Below, piece after piece: positions 34,501-47,540 of a DNA stretch of 64,000 bases; position 1 is the first letter of the stretch, and each line of letters opens with the position of its first letter. The position numbers and the translations under genes were made by a program. Source of the DNA: Carya illinoinensis (Eukaryota; Streptophyta; Magnoliopsida; Fagales; Juglandaceae); assembly GCF_018687715.1 (NCBI RefSeq), contig NC_056762.1, positions 37,652,864-37,716,863 on the forward strand. The letters are read 5' to 3'. Under the pieces are notes generated by a model. It saw nothing but the letters and a program-made list of their open reading frames with translations. It was not told the origin of the DNA and searched no databases.

Positions 34501-35959
34501 TACCAATTGAAAACGGGACTCGGCAAGTGGCAGTTACCTTAGTTTCGGCACCCTTCTTGATCCAACTGATTTTGTAAGGCTTGGGATGCAACTCTGTGTT
34601 CAACTTCAAGGTAGAAACCAGCGCCTTCGATACAATGTTTTCACAACTCCCGCTATCAATAATCAAGTTGCAAACCTTCTGATTAATGGTGCAGCGAGTC
34701 TTGAAAATAACATGCCTCTGTGTATGATCGTCATGTTTCGGTGTTAGAAGGAGCCGTTGTATGACACAGTTCACCAAATCACCCTCGTCACCCTCAACGA
34801 ACTCACTTTCTTCCTCTGATTCTTCCTCATTCTCTCTAGTCAACTCTTCGCTGCCGTCCACCATGTTAATGGATTTTCGAGTAGGACATTCATTAGAGCG
34901 ATGCCCAGGTTGGTTGCAGCGAAAGCATTTCCCGACCATCGGTTTGCTATAAGGATTCTGGTTTGTGCTCCCTCGGCCCCCAGTTGGGGTGTTGTTGGAC
35001 TTAGGATTCAAATGAGAGTTTTGCACTCTCTGGTCACGACTAGAGGAAGGAGATTGTGAAGGATTGGACTGAGTTGGTGGTTCGGCCCCTCTATTTGCTG
35101 GTGCGAAGTTTGGTGACTTGGAAGGGGGACGGGACAGTTGTAATTCAATTTTCATAACCAAGTTGACTGCTTCTGATAGGGTCCATACAGTGTGCAAGGT
35201 GACCTTGTCCTGGATAGCAACACGTAGTCCTCCAACGTACCTCGCCACTTGTTGCCCCTCAGTCTCCGAAAGATTGTTCCGAGAATTCAGTCGATAAAAT
35301 TCTTCGGTATATTCGTTGATAGTCCTGGTGCCCTGCTTGCAATTCTGGTATTGCTGATAAAGGAGCTGTTCGTAGTCTGGCGGAAGGAACCGTTCCCTCA
35401 TCAATCTTTTCATTTTAGGCCACGCACGAACGGGTCGTTTGCCTTGGCACCTTCGGTTGTTTTGAGTTTGCTCCCACCAAGCCGATGCTCCACCCCTTAG
35501 CTTGTAGGCTACTAACTTCACTTGTTGATTCTCTTGTATTTGCATGTAGTCGAAGAAGTTTTCCACTTCCGACAGCCAATCAAGAAAACTCTCAACATGA
35601 AGATGACCATTAAAACATGGCAAATCAATTCTGATCTTGAAGTTGGTATTGCCGTCATGACCCCTTTGATTTCCCCTTCCCGCCAAGTCTTCAAATTCTT
35701 CATCACTGGAAGAGTTGTCTCCGCCACGGTTTAGTGGTGGTCGTCTTCCACCCAGATGAGCCCCATCTCCTTGCCTTCCGTTTTGGTCCCCATTACCCTC
35801 CACATGGACATTTGTAATGGACCTTTGAATGTCTCGTAACATGCGTTCAATCCCCTCAACGCGTTGCTGGTTTTGTTGGTTCTGGGTTTGGATAGAGTTC
35901 CAAAGGGTTTGCGTATTAAGGTCCTCATTCCCGTGTTGGTTGCCTTCATTTCTTGCCAT
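31508..35959 (-). CDS. Gypsy Gag-Pol polyprotein
   Basis: 1483 residues from [10 protein letters not shown]; 31 more in-frame codons upstream run back into the 5' LTR and are unlikely to be used. Order: retrotransposon Gag (about 105-300: [19 protein letters not shown]); zinc knuckle [14 protein letters not shown] near 343-356; aspartic protease [11 protein letters not shown] near 433; reverse transcriptase with [24 protein letters not shown] and YFDDILIY near 781; RNase H from about 925 ([26 protein letters not shown]); integrase HHCC finger about 1115-1150 and DDE residues ([27 protein letters not shown]). The tail [19 protein letters not shown] is like the chromovirus integrase end. No stops, frameshifts or missing catalytic residues were found. 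Confidence 0.95.
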   Translation of the reverse strand: MARNEGNQHGNEDLNTQTLWNSIQTQNQQNQQRVEGIERMLRDIQRSITNVHVEGNGDQNGRQGDGAHLGGRRPPLNRGGDNSSSDEEFEDLAGRGNQRGHDGNTNFKIRIDLPCFNGHLHVESFLDWLSEVENFFDYMQIQENQQVKLVAYKLRGGASAWWEQTQNNRRCQGKRPVRAWPKMKRLMRERFLPPDYEQLLYQQYQNCKQGTRTINEYTEEFYRLNSRNNLSETEGQQVARYVGGLRVAIQDKVTLHTVWTLSEAVNLVMKIELQLSRPPSKSPNFAPANRGAEPPTQSNPSQSPSSSRDQRVQNSHLNPKSNNTPTGGRGSTNQNPYSKPMVGKCFRCNQPGHRSNECPTRKSINMVDGSEELTRENEEESEEESEFVEGDEGDLVNCVIQRLLLTPKHDDHTQRHVIFKTRCTINQKVCNLIIDSGSCENIVSKALVSTLKLNTELHPKPYKISWIKKGAETKVTATCRVPFSIGKFYNDVVDCDVVEMDACHVLLGRPWQFDVDATYKGRDNTYSFWWHEKKVVLLPVGESPREVPVPEKRNNFLTVAEGQFLMDAKESGEIVTLVVKGRTEEAALELPPHVQRLLEEFSDIAPQELPAGLPPMRDIQHCIDLVPGASLPNLPHYRMSPNEHKILQDQVEDLICKGLIRESMSPYAVPALLTPKKDGSWRMCVDSRAINKITVKYRFPIPRLSDMLDMLSGSKIFSKLDLRSGYHQIRIRPGDEWKTAFKTKEGLYEWLVMPFGLSNAPSTFMRVMHQTLKPFIGKFVVVYFDDILIYSPDEQQHMVHLREVLSVLKDNKLYTNQKKCNFITNRLLFLGFVVGADGIHVDEEKVQAIREWPCPSSLTQVRSFHGLATFYRRFIRNFSTLAAPITECMKKGRFQWGDDQDISFAIIKEKLSTAPVLALPSFEKLFEVECDASIVGIGAVLSQEGRPVELFSEKLNEARRKWTVYELEFYAIVRALKHWEHYLVQREFVLYSDHHALKFINTQSHMNRMHARWITYIQKFTMVLKYKSGQHNKVADALSRRGELLITLRTEITGFEQLKELYEEDDDFAGTWRKCKLKQPVADFHIQDEYLFCGNQLCIPRISLREHLIRELHGGGLGGHVGRDKTIALVAERYYWPQLKRDVDRFVKKCPICQVGKGQAQNTKLYTPLPVPENIWEDVSMDFVLGLPRTQRGVDSVFVVVDRFFKMAHFIPCKKTADASNIAHLFFKEIVRLHGIPKSITSDRDVKFLSHFWITLWKKFKTNLKYSTTCHPQTDGQTEVTNRTLGNMVCCVCGDKPKQWDVCLPQVEFAFNNMVNRSIGKTPFEVVYTRPPKHTLDLIPLPRLPGISTAAENMAERIQQVHSDVRVNLEKANSRYKQAADKHRRVKIFQEGDLVMVHLRKQRFPAGTYNKLQKKKFGPCRIVKRINDNAYVVDLPDNMSISSTFNVADIFEYHPPDEALYPDYSSRSSFLPSGEESDAADLA
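31530..31543 (-). other. Polypurine tract of the gypsy element
   Basis: Minus strand AGTGGGGAAGAATC directly before the 3' LTR. It lies inside the coding frame, because Gag-Pol continues across it. Confidence 0.75.
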
Positions 35960-35977
35960 TGAGCCAGACGAAACCTT

Positions 35978-35989
35978 GCTCCGATGCCA
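35978..35989 (-). other. Primer-binding site of the gypsy element
   Basis: Minus strand TGGCATCGGAGC, two bases from the 5' LTR. It differs at two positions from the usual initiator-Met site TGGTATCAGAGC. Confidence 0.75.
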
Positions 35990-35991
35990 AT

Positions 35992-36343
35992 TGACGTAGC
36001 GGAATCGTATAAGAAAAATAAAACTCAAGAAGAGCTGTGTCTTCCGAACCACGAGCCACCAGTCTTATTGATGAAACTCAGTAAAACTTAGAATTATTCA
36101 AAGATGAAAAACTGCCTCCCTCCCCTGTATTCGGTCCCCTTATACCCAGAAAACCAACTAAGGAACTTATTTTAAAAGGAAAGATATCGCTAGCACACTA
36201 TCAACTACGGAAAGCTTATTAAAAATGGAAACATTAAAATTGGAAATGAAATCTGCAATAATTTGGAGAGCTGCTGAAGAGCTCCTCTGTTTACGGCACT
36301 TTCCTCTTCAATCCCGATAACTCATGCTAAATCTGCTGCATCA
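35992..36343 (-). repeat. 5' LTR of the gypsy element
   Basis: 352-base copy of the LTR. It differs from 31178-31529 at four sites, for example AAGAGCTGTG against AAGAACTATG. Confidence 0.95.
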
Positions 36344-36348
36344 AATAT

Positions 36349-39300
36349 ACATGTCAACTCAATGAGACAGGTTATAAAATGGGTCATATCCAATTAAGTT
36401 AATCCAAAAAAATTAAATTATTAAACAAGTTAAACGGATTATATTGTATCACCTGTTAACTGAATAAGTAAGGTTTGGATTTTAAGATATGATCTCATGA
36501 CTTAACAACATGTCACGAACATGACCCACAAAAACGAATTACCACCCCTAATAGGAAGTCAAGGGATCTTGCCCATAATAACATCGGATCAATTAGCGGC
36601 AAGAAACCCACTAAAATTTAAAAGTAAAAAATAAAGAGATGCAAACATATAACAGAGGGGGTGGAGGGAAATAGATCATGGAGGGAGGGGGGAGTGGGCG
36701 CTGATCAGAAAAGATCTGGGTTTAGAGATTGTTTAAGAAAGAATTTGCTCGATCCGTACTATTGCTTTTCACAACTTAATTATTTAAAAGAAGTATTTTT
36801 CTGTTCATTTTTTTCTTTTGTGTAAAGTACTCTCGTCGAGCTAGCTGGCTTTTCCTAATTAGTTTTTATATGCATGTTTCTTGCACAAAATTATATTAAG
36901 ATATTGTTAGGTGTCATTGTGACATTGAGTTAAAATGAGATAAAAATTAAAAATTAAATAAAATATTATTATTATTTTAAAATTTTGAAAAATCAAATTA
37001 TTTATTATATTTTATATAAAAATTTAAAAAAAATTATAATGATAAAATAAGATAAAATAAAATATTTTTACTATCCAAACAGTTCAAACTAAAATAAAAT
37101 ATAAACTAAAATATAAACATGTGCTTATAAATTAGTGTGCAAGCGCATGACCATGCCAATTCACTACAATTGGTTGTCTTTTATTCTTAGGAAAACGAAA
37201 AAAGTAGAACGTACCAATGTAAAACAAAAGAAAAATAAAAAGATGTGTTGGTACAAGTTGTTGGTCAGGAGATATTCAAGGGAGGGATATATAGAGGATC
37301 AGTGGAAAGAGATGATCATCAGCCCCGCCCTTATAGTGGGAGATTAATTTGCATGGTTGCATGCATGCCTAGTAATAAATTAAAATCAAAGTGGTATATA
37401 TTACCCAATTAAATAACTATATATATGAACTTATAATAATCGATCACATTATTAAAAACTAGGCATCCAAAAGTGTTCATAAGCATGCAGATAATTAATT
37501 AATTACCTTTATATATGAGTAATATTATTATTTGTACCTTTCCTGTCCTCAAATTAATTTGTAATGGACCACCCATTAACAAGGCAGGCAGTCCAAAATA
37601 ACACTTGTTCCTTACTAATAAATCGTAGTTATTTAAATAATAATAAATAAAAAAATGACGTCTGAAACGACGTGTCGAAGCTTAAAGATCAACAGGATCA
37701 GTGGTGGTCCTCATGTGGCGTTGAAAGAAATGAGCAAGCCCCTATCTAATAAATAAGGGATATGGTTACAAAGAGATCTTATATATAAAAGTAAAATTCT
37801 ATACAAACCGACGACATGATCACTTCACATGATATATTCAGTTTATTTTAGAATAAAAATAATTTTACTATTTAATATAATATATTAAATTAAGTCAATT
37901 TATAAATTTACAAAAATAATTGATTAAATTATATATATATACTCCAAGAAAAATAACCTTTTATAATACTTAAATTTGTCATAAAAAAATATAAAACGCG
38001 TTGCTAATAAATAATCACGACACATTTTGTATTTTTTGTGATAAATTTAAGTTACGTAAAAAGTCCTTGTTTTTTGATTTTTAATTTGTAGTATATATGT
38101 CTTATATAATTTTGAGATACGTTAATAAGCCATAAGATAGTGTGTTTTAGTTTTTTAAGCTCTTATGTATCGTTTTCTGATCCCACTAGCTCTTGATCAA
38201 CGTACGGTCCATTAATCCATTAATGCCTTCTAGCTAGTAAACCCGGCCAGCTTCCACCTCGATCCCTGGCTGCATGCCGATCGAATATATTTATTTTTGG
38301 TTCCACTTTGTGGGTTTCTCATAAGTGATCGAGCAGCCTACCTAGCTAGCTAACGCAACCAAATGCATATATATCACACGACGTTGTACGTACGTATGTC
38401 TTCCTACTTGTATATCACATGAATTAATTATAAACTCATTATATATATATATATAATACGCATGTATGTACGTACGTACAACTGGTACTGGAGCATTAAT
38501 TAGAAACTATATTATAATATGTCTACATATCTTCCTGATCTGTTTTTGCAAGATAATCTGTTAACTATGATATATCATGATAAGATCGATCATATATAAT
38601 TAAAAATTAATTAAAGTTAATATGATTAATTAATAATTAAGCAACCAAATATTCGTAGCTTAATTATAATTTAAACATTATTTTTAAAATATCTACGTTA
38701 TTTTACCAATTAATTAGGGTTTTTAATTTTTATTTTTTTTTAATTTTTTATTTTTACCTAATTCTGGGCCCAATGCAAGAAGGGATTATTTTTGGGATCA
38801 GTTCAGTGCGAGTACTCCTTGGGCGTAGTGGACCGCCGCCCATTAGTGGGCAACCCACAACGTACAATTAACATGTTACTTTCACATATTAATGAGATAA
38901 ATGGTTGGGAAGTTTGGACCACTGCATGATATTAATTAAACTATATATATAGAGTTTAACTTTGATTTTAATAAAGTAAATCCCGAAATTTTAAAATGCA
39001 TGATCAATATGTATCTGATCATACTTCTAAATTAATTGTTATATACAATCTAATTTATGATATTCTAGTACAGAAATTGTCACCACCCCCTGATCTCTTT
39101 TACCGTTTGCAAAAGTAGGACTTGATTTTTTTATGTTGATAATTGAGGGTCGTCTAATTAGTTTTGGCCTCTTTCCAAGTAGGACCTTCTTCCAACGAAG
39201 TTTTCAATGGGAGGGTCTCCTGGCCACATGTAAAATTCATACGCTGGACACGAATAAAAAAAACAAATTAAAATAAAAAATGACGGTGGGTCGTCATCCC

Positions 39301-40213
39301 CTGGATCCGGCCCTCCGGACTGATCGGCTTAAGAGATACGTTGTCACTCATTGATTAGCCAGGCCAATTATCATATAATTAAAATAACTATAAAAATATT
39401 AATATTACTTATAGTCATGAATTGCGTAAACGTCGGGTATTCATTTAAGAAAAGAGTAGAATTTTTTATAAAAATTAATTAATTTTTTTTTATATAATCA
39501 CGTATTTACTCACTTTTTAAATAAATTATGCAACTTTTACACAGTACTCCACGATTATAAATATTATTTTTTTCTTAAAAAATAAATAATTGTTGGTCTC
39601 CACGTAATGTCAATATATATGAACCATTAGCAGTCTCCCACTTAGGCTTGCATTATAAACTTATATTCGGACCTCTAACGTCGCAAACCAAAACTCATGG
39701 AAATCTTGTCATTATAATTAGCAATTTTAACTTTTATATACCTTAAATTTTAAGATTCTCAATCATATTTATTGATCATGTAATGCACTTTTAAACAAGT
39801 TCATATTTTAACAACTTCAACGGATAGCCATTTAGAATGCTAGCTCAAGATCAACGAATGTAACAGATAGAATATGAAAAAATCTATGCTGAAAAATTAC
39901 AATTCTATTTCCTTGATCTTAATGCAACTTCTCTTATATATCGAAGCGAAGCTAGCGCGGCCTGCCATGAGTTTATAAAGTTTAAATATCTAAATATTTG
40001 ACTTTGGGCAATTAAAATATATACTATAAGAAATTAATTGTTCAGTTGTGGCCAATTATTTCTTATAAAAATGATTATTTTCTATTAAAATGGGTTTGTT
40101 TTGATCATAAATAATCATTCTTATTGTATATAATCTGTCACGAATAGTCATTTTTCTTGTAATGATATATAATGAGAGTTGGGCATGTCGTGGATGGGAC
40201 TCACGTAGCATGC
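36349..40213. other. AT-rich intergenic region
   Basis: No gene is supported in 3.9 kb. A 70-codon frame at 37135-37347 has no domain. The region holds a MITE-like copy (36908-37085), TA runs and TACG microsatellite patches near 38390 and 38465. Confidence 0.65.
36908..37085 (+). mobile_element. AT-rich MITE, copy 1
   Basis: It runs from GGTGTCATTGTGACATTGAG to ACTATCCAAACAG. Its core (AATAAAATATTATT, then AAATTATTTATTATATTTTA, then TTTAAAAAAAATTATAATGA) matches the reverse complement of 48104-48312 over most of its length. Confidence 0.6.
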
Positions 40214-40231
40214 AGTACTAGCTGTGTGATT

Positions 40232-40407
40232 TTTTTTTTTTTTTGATATCTTTGGATGTTCGGGTCAGCTTACGCGCACCTCGACTAATCTCACGGAGCT
40301 TTAAAGTTAACGGTCAAGTAAATCTCCAGTGGCCCTGAGGGTACTCAAACTAGTGACCATTGGGGAGTAAACCCAAGGCCTGACCAATTGAGCTACCCCT
40401 CAGGGTT
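40232..40407 (-). mobile_element. tRNA-derived SINE with perfect target duplication
   Basis: The 18-bp repeat AGTACTAGCTGTGTGATT occurs at 40214-40231 and 40408-40425. On the minus strand the insert starts TAACCCTGAGGGG and carries an RNA polymerase III box A, TAGCTCAATTGG (95-84 of the 40300s block, plus-strand 40384-40395). A box B-like GTTTGAGTAC sits at plus 40341-40350, and the insert ends in a poly(A) run (plus-strand T run 40232-40244). Length about 176 bases. The perfect duplication shows recent insertion. Confidence 0.92.
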
Positions 40408-40425
40408 AGTACTAGCTGTGTGATT

Positions 40426-40891
40426 CACTTGCTAATCAACCAAAAGAAATAGAAAAGGGTTCCCAGAACTCTCAAGAAATATAATTGCCATTTTAATTAG
40501 TAGTATCTTTACCCATGCACACGTAAATGATCTACATGTAGCTAGTGAAAAAGAAGCAGCACACTTGTGGAAGATACAAGCAAAAGGGATCTTTACCCTG
40601 TCAAAACCCATGAATTAGTTACAACCTGATCATGATATATTAGCAAGCTATTTAAACAGTACCATCTACTGTATGGATCATTTCTCTGTGCCTGATTTTG
40701 AAGTACTTAAACTAACTTCCCAAGTTTCCTTCATCGATTAATTCCACGTACGTACAGATCAGTCAGCTTGACTATTTACCATGTCCTAGTCAAGAAACAA
40801 CTATATATTGACATAAAGTAAGTTGGTCGATCGGTCCTTCTTGATTGATTCCTGATTTGGATCAATGCGTCAGATTGATGATCATATTTGT
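40426..40891. other. 3' flank of the KNAT7-like gene
   Basis: Non-coding. Probably 3' UTR and intergenic sequence; no element recognised. Confidence 0.5.
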
Positions 40892-43800
40892 CTACCTTTT
40901 GCGCTTGGACTTCAAAGAAGTCACCGACTGAGAGTTGCTGTGCCAGTTTCGCTTTCTTTGGTTGATGAACCAGTTGTTGATTTGCTTCAGCTGCAAGCCT
41001 GTTTCCTCTACAAGTTTTGCTTTGTCATCTTCCTGAAAGATATTAGATAGCAACATGCAGGTTATTGATCATGATAGAAATCAAGTTATAATGTTGATAT
41101 CTATTTTGTATCATTCTCTAAGATTCAAAGGTCGCCATTTGGTAACATATATAATATTTGGCATTCATCGAGGATAAAGACCTTATGGTAATAGAAAATA
41201 TTATGAACTGTTCGAAAGCATATGAACTTGGAAAAAGGCCGGTCTGTGTTAAACTCCTATTCTTTTTTAGTAGTTTCATAGAATTCTAGAGCTAATATGT
41301 AATTGAATGCAATAGAATCTCGGTGGAATTTCCCAGTTCCAGCCCCAGGATGGTGTTGAGTTTTGAGGATCGATCCTAGAACTGAAAGTGATTCTGAAAT
41401 CGCAGTCCACAATGGCCAAATTTAAATTATATAAGCCTAATTTCTGCCATGCAGTTTCAGTCCTGAACTTCCATGGTGATGAGAGATTGTAGTAACTGCC
41501 AAGAAGCTGGAAAGAGATCAACATCTTAAGTTTTTCTAGACCCGTTAGTTTGGAAGTTGCAAGATTTTGAGAGAGAGAGAGAGAGTTAAGGAATCATGGT
41601 GCATGGCAGAGACGCGCAGTATTTGATTATCTCGTATCTGATACAGTGAGTATGGCTGATGGTAATAACATTTTCTATTCATGTATCATAAATGAAATAG
41701 CACTCTTATGAGAAGTAGTAAAAAATCTATGGAACATTAACATGATTTATGTCCTCTACACTTTGCACTTAATTGACCAGATATCTATGATCGATCTTGC
41801 CCGTTCTCAAATATTTTTGCTAGTTATTGAACAAATCCGAGACATTAACATTTAACAAACATTATGAAACGCTTGACTAGAAACTAAACAGAAAGAATAT
41901 GAGCATTAAGATTGTGAGACATCATTAAGGAATGATGAGATAATTGATTGCTTACAGTTGGGTAAGGCCACTTCGAGTGTTGCTGCCACCAATTTTTCAA
42001 CACACTAGTTGTGTCACCTGGTAATTTCCCTGCCCTTCTTTTTCTTAATATCTCCTCTCTTACGTCTTCAATTCTTGACTTAAAACCCTGCAAGACAACA
42101 GTAACATATACAGGTGTTAAAAATTTACCTTCGCGTGGGAATTAAGACTACCAGAGGCGATCAACTTAAGTGGTTATCTTTGTCATGTTGTGTCTTTAAA
42201 CGAAAAAAGAATATCAGTTAAAAGACCTTTCCAGCAAAGTTGCAAGATCGAATATCACCTGCTTCAGTTCAACCTTCAATTCCTGCCGAACTCTCTCCAT
42301 CAGGGACCTTTCTGATTCTGTTGGAAGCAGTGGACCAAATCCCATCATGTCATGCCCATCACCACCAGATTGATCTAAAGAAAAATCCATCTGCAGATCA
42401 TCCTCATCATCTGACATTGTTGCACCCGTACCTTCACCCAGGTTCATTCCTGGGAATTATATTACACACCGCTAATTAAGCCGTCAATGTGATTTTTAAA
42501 CTGGCCTGGAATCATGCAATTAATGCCTTTTTTTATATCCCAAGTTCTATATATTTGGTTGATATACACAAAAAGTTTCAATACATGCTATGATAACAAC
42601 TAGAAGAACTGGTTATATAAGTTTCCCTAGAGAATATTGATCATCTTTGAGACAAGCAGCTCATGTGCATGCTAAATTTTGAAAGAAACTAAACTAGAAA
42701 GAGAACCTAGACTTTACCTGTTAAAATTTATGAAAGATATGCATGATTTCTTTTTAAGGTTTAGGTTTCGGTAAACTAGATAACCATGATCTCTCACTTT
42801 TCAAAAAAAAAAAAGTTCTAATTTTTTTTAAAAGATTGTATATATATTAATCAAGTCGTTGAGATCACCTACTTTTGATGGTCTTAAATCACAGCAGTTT
42901 CTCACACCAAGTTTTAGTTGGTGACCTTTAGAGTTTTCTTAACCAGTTTATTCGCTGTGAACAATATGCTTGCGCGCAGTTCTGAGAGGTAACATTTGTT
43001 TTTGATCAATTTAAAAGGTTGATCAGTAATAGGCTAGCTTATTTGCCACAGCCAATTTGAATTGTGAGCCAAGACCAATTAATGTGATTTAAGTACTTGA
43101 GGTGCATTAACATATAATGGAAGCAGAGCAAGTAAAAGTCGTCCCAAGATCAAGATCTAAACTTTTGCAGGCAGTCACCATTCTAGATGCATGCAAAGTC
43201 GTCAACAAAACAGCATACCACAACTTGGCTAAAGCAAACAAAATTTTGAAATGACTTTGTTAATGATTTACACTAAAATCAATGTGTCAAGAGTTTAATC
43301 GAAAACTATATAATTTATAAGTAGGTGTGAAAATAATGATAATATTTAACTTAAAAATGCATATAATTTTCCAACTTTTTCTGTATATTAACTTTCACGA
43401 TGTCATCAAGGATATATATAAATATATATATATGATCTAAACCGAATTTATGCGTAGTATATATTGTGCACTGATGGTCATGAAAATTTATACGATCAAA
43501 TTAACTCTCTTTCCGTAGCCCATATTCGAAGGCAATATTAAGTTGTGCGCGTCCCTATGCCTGTCCGACCTCTGAAAACGTACGAATGATGCTCAAAATC
43601 TTAGGTCAATAGGTCTTTTGCAGTCACGGTAATATCCTCTCGAATATTGTACTTATGTATTCCATACTATCCATGGACACTCTCATCGAAGTATAACTCA
43701 TGAATCAAAACAACAAAACTCGTGCATCATATTTAGAAAGCTGAAAGGATTAATGTTTCTAGAAACCCAAAATGTTATCTAATGAACCTTATCGGTTGGT

Positions 43801-44714
43801 GGTGGTGGGACGGGAAGTAGTACCTTCCCTCACCGAACTAACTGACCCTTTTCCAACTGTATGTTCATAGATATTTTCTGGGTAGGTCCTACAGCACCCA
43901 CCACCTCCTGCTTGGACATCCAAAATTTCAAGAACCCCAAATACCGTCTCTTATTTTTCTAAGCAAACATGTCATATTTACCCAAAGATAGACAAGCTAA
44001 TAGAAGTGATTTTCTTTGATAGAGGATTGTGTCCTCTAAAACTCATGAAATTTTTTATATAGGATACGAAATTTGAGAAAATACTTAATAATAGAAATAA
44101 GAAATTATTGTGTTGGGATATTAGATATATATAAGAGGAGGGCATACCGGTGAGCGCCTGTAAGGTATTTTCGATTTCCCGGCAGGCCACGACAGCCTCA
44201 ACGGCGTGGACTCGGACATGTTGTTGAAGCTGTTCTTTGAAGCTGCACAAAACTAGCAAATATTGTGCCTGTAACAAAACCCAGGAGAGAAACCTCAACT
44301 TCAACCTCAAAAGAATCAACAAAATAATACAGATATTCAAGAAACAAAGAAGGGAGAAAAGAAAGAAACCGATAAGTGAGAAACCATATATATTACCAAG
44401 AAGTTGTCGAGCTCTTGACGCTCATGGGGAGAGAGGGAATGGCTTCGTTGCGAGGCATAAGACCGCAAAAGATGGTGAGACTGCGCTAGCTGCGCGTCGA
44501 TCAACGGCAACTGATCAATTGGCGTGGCAACCCGAAGGCACGACACATGGGCCGCCAGAAGCTGCTCGTAAAGTGGGTGAGTGGCTATCTCCGCCTTAAG
44601 TTGGCGTTGATGCTCGCCAGAAACCCCAACTTCACCATTTAAACCACCGCTACTACCCCCGGCACCGCCGCCACCCATCATTCCCAGGCTCGGTTCTTGG
44701 AGTTCTATATCCAT
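40892..44714 (-). CDS. KNAT7: Class II KNOX homeobox transcription factor, KNAT7-like
   Basis: Five exons: 44714-44397, 44268-44148, 42449-42259, 42087-41956 and 41032-40892. All introns are GT-AG with matching phases, giving 300 residues. Glycine-rich start [21 protein letters not shown]1 about 38-82 ([21 protein letters not shown], cited in part); KNOX2 about 100-145 ([20 protein letters not shown]); acidic linker [14 protein letters not shown] helix about 205-226; TALE homeodomain about 228-290 with the three-residue loop PYP and recognition helix [13 protein letters not shown]; basic tail SLKSKRKR. The short length and N-terminus match KNAT7 rather than the longer KNAT3/4/5. In Arabidopsis KNAT7 is a nuclear repressor of secondary wall formation acting with BLH6, OFP and MYB75. 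No lesion is seen. A GA-rich leader lies upstream. Confidence 0.96.
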
Positions 44715-44834
44715 AAGACTAAACGAGGTGCGTGTATGATAGTCGAAGGTAAGGGAGAGTTAATGATGGATGAATATGGAGCAAAATAAGTTCGAAATGT
44801 TTGATAGAAACAAATTAAAGGGGAGAGCAAAGGA

Positions 44835-44841
44835 TTATATA
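44835..44841 (-). promoter_or_regulatory. Candidate TATA box of the KNAT7-like gene
   Basis: Minus strand TATATAA, about 120 bases before the ATG. GA/CT-rich blocks at 45050-45175 lie upstream and could bind GAGA-type (BPC) factors, which is inference. Confidence 0.5.
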
Positions 44842-46677
44842 GAGGAAAGGTCCCGTGCTCGAGGGTTGAGGACCACAATAGAGACCCTTGTGTTTGAAAG
44901 ATACTGTTGCGGTGTTAGTAATTGTTTGTGTTTCGGAGAGAGAACAAGAAGCAGACAGTTTTATCGTTAATGGTGTAAGAGAGATCGAGAGAGAAGCCGT
45001 ATATCGGGATCCGAGACCACAAAACTTTCTGCACCGCGTCTGAGAGAAACAAAGATTTTACATACACAGAGAAAGAGAGAGAAGCGAGGACATGAAGCAG
45101 TAGAGAGAGAGAGAGAGAGGGTTTTCGTTTTAAAGACCTTGAGAAAAGGGTTTTGAAAGGGAGAGAAAGAGGAGAGGTGATGCCTACAGAATCATTACTA
45201 TGGAAGGCCGGGTTGGAAGCGAGGTCAGAAAAATAAACAAGATAAAGCTGCTCCTGTGGTCTGACAATTTCATTGCTTTTTGTTCTTTTTTTTTTTTCCT
45301 CTAAATTTGTCGGATTTTTCTTTGGCTTTAATTTAACATAAGCTTGGGCTGGCAAGTGGTTGTTAGGTTTGTATTACAAGCAAACAACTGGATTGGGTAG
45401 ACAAGGAAGCCAAACATCAGAAAAATATGTTCTTTCTTTTGCTCCTCCATGGTTCACTCATAAATAAATAAGGTTCTAAAGGATGTGATGTGGGCACTCC
45501 ACAGTCTCATATGTACTGGAGCACCTCTCTCAATGATTAGAGCTTATCTATAGGTAGCCTTCACTAGCAGTCACTGTTTGAAGTTTGCTGACTTTTTGCA
45601 AACCATTGGCTATTAAATTGTTATATACACCAATTACTATATACACCAATTAATAACCATATTTTAGATTATAATTACATGTCTACAAAGATTGAGTGAT
45701 CGGTCTCTTTTTCATTCCAATACAAAATAACTTGGTTTTATAGATGTTTTTACTTCTATTATCACTTCTTTTATGAGTGCACCTATACAAATTATTGAGT
45801 AAGAAGTTCATTATCTATGGCAGATCAGAGCCCAAGGGAACCAAATAATCACTCTATAACTCAAAAAAGAATGACTGAAGATGAGGCATATGACTCTTTT
45901 TTCTTCCTCAGAGGTCATCTTTCTTTGCAAGAGTGGCAGAAAAGAATTCAACTTAGTTTATATTTCCAACCAAATGGCCGGGCTGCTCAACTAATCAGAG
46001 ATAATGAGCAAAACCCTAAATTTTTTTCATTATTATTATTATTTTTTTTTTTCGATAAAGAAAGTCGGCTGAAGTTGAGGTGTCACTGTTCGACCTCCTC
46101 GACTGGTGTATTATGCCTTTCATTATTCATGCTGATCACTTGGGTTTTATTGAAAACAAGAAATATATAAATAAAATATAAATATTTGTGTGTATATTAC
46201 GCATGAAGTAGTTTGTTAAAATACAAATGACAACCCAACAACTATCATTGATCAGATGAGTTTAATTACGTGGTAGGCAGGCATTGCTTGTGGGCTCATC
46301 TCTAGCTAGCTAGCCAACTACCAGCCAGAAATTCATGAACCATTCCCTTCTGATCAGCTGGGGATACCCCTAGCTGTCTGATCAGCAATTGTTCTTCTAT
46401 ATATGTTTCTTAAGATTACATACATGCATGTACGTACTGATCGTGTACATGTACGTACATCATGATGTACGTCTGTATCAGGTATGTATATATGTCATCA
46501 TGTTCATCCAATATCATTTGTTTTTTTAGTATTCAAGTTTGATTAAGTAATTAATTATGGAATTAACATGATCATAAGTTTATAAGAAAGTACTACATAT
46601 TTACAAAGAACATCATATATACTCGAAGCAGCTGAGATCATGAGCAAAAAAACATGAAATATTGGAAATTATTAATT

Positions 46678-46714
<37 letters not shown>
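46678..46714. repeat. Compound TA/TG microsatellite
   Basis: Alternating AT run turning into GT repeats. Confidence 0.9.
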
Positions 46715-46716
<2 letters not shown>

Positions 46717-47505
46717 ACATAACTAGCTAGTCTTACCTTTAATTTATTTCTTTCTTTTTCCTATTTTTTTAATGATTTTTTTTTTTTTTTGGGTTTTTGG
46801 AGTCAACGTGGATTAATTCATCAACGTTGCGTTGGGAGCAAGGAAACATTATATAATCTATTTATTGTTTAAACTTGAATATTGTCCTTAATTGGACGAG
46901 CTTCGAAGCAATGTCCAGTTTCTGGTAAATTTTTGTAATTATTATATGATCGTTCATGCATATGATCATGAAGTGATTAATCATAAAGAAATTTGGGTAG
47001 TAGGTTATCTGCTTTAATCTCTTAATCTCTCTTTCCTTTTTCTTTCTTCATTAATAGGCTAACAGTAATTATATTTAATATATATATATATGTCATTAGG
47101 TCGTAATTATATGAACTCGTGTTTAACATGAGTAATTACTGATGATTTTAATCTTTTTTCCATCTCCAATTACATATGATATATGACATATTTTAAATGA
47201 TGATCAAAAATAAAGAATGATATCATTATTCTTCATGTCATGAGAAAACTAGTTTACGTTCACTCCCAATAAGGACTGAAATTAACACCAAAATGGATCA
47301 TGATGGGCAGAGAATGACATGCATCGATCTAAAGCAAAAGGAAATAGAGAAGTCACAAAGTAAGGGACCGCTTTCTTTTTATGATTCCCTACATCATGGA
47401 CAATGAATATCAGACCAATTCGATCTCCTAACATATAGATCAAGCTAGCTAGCTAGAAATTTGAGCTTTTCCCATGAGTAATCATATTATATGCATCTTC
47501 TTAGG

Positions 47506-47509
<4 letters not shown>

Positions 47510-47535
<26 letters not shown>
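47510..47535. repeat. TA microsatellite
   Basis: About 26 bases of alternating TA. Confidence 0.9.

Positions 47536-47540
<5 letters not shown>

Larger units (their letters stand above)
31178..36343 (-). mobile_element. Ty3/gypsy chromovirus-like LTR retrotransposon, apparently complete
   Basis: Direct LTRs of 352 bases (31178-31529, 35992-36343) start TGACG and end CATCA, and are flanked by a perfect AATAT duplication (31173-31177, 36344-36348). I count four differences between the LTRs (about 1.1%). The minus strand carries one uninterrupted Gag-Pol frame with protease, reverse transcriptase, RNase H and integrase. The primer-binding site lies two bases from the 5' LTR. The frame ends inside the 3' LTR, a trait reported for CRM chromoviruses; clade placement is inference. 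The element could be autonomous. Confidence 0.96.

Noticed and set aside
40384..40395. Possible tRNA gene (box A motif)
   Set aside because: No cloverleaf partner arms; poly(A) tail and 18-bp duplication show a SINE.
45817..46170. 117-codon frame starting MADQSPREPNN
   Set aside because: The first 65 codons look protein-like, but the rest is poly-Leu/Phe from a T run, there is no domain or splice context, and it is alone in intergenic DNA.
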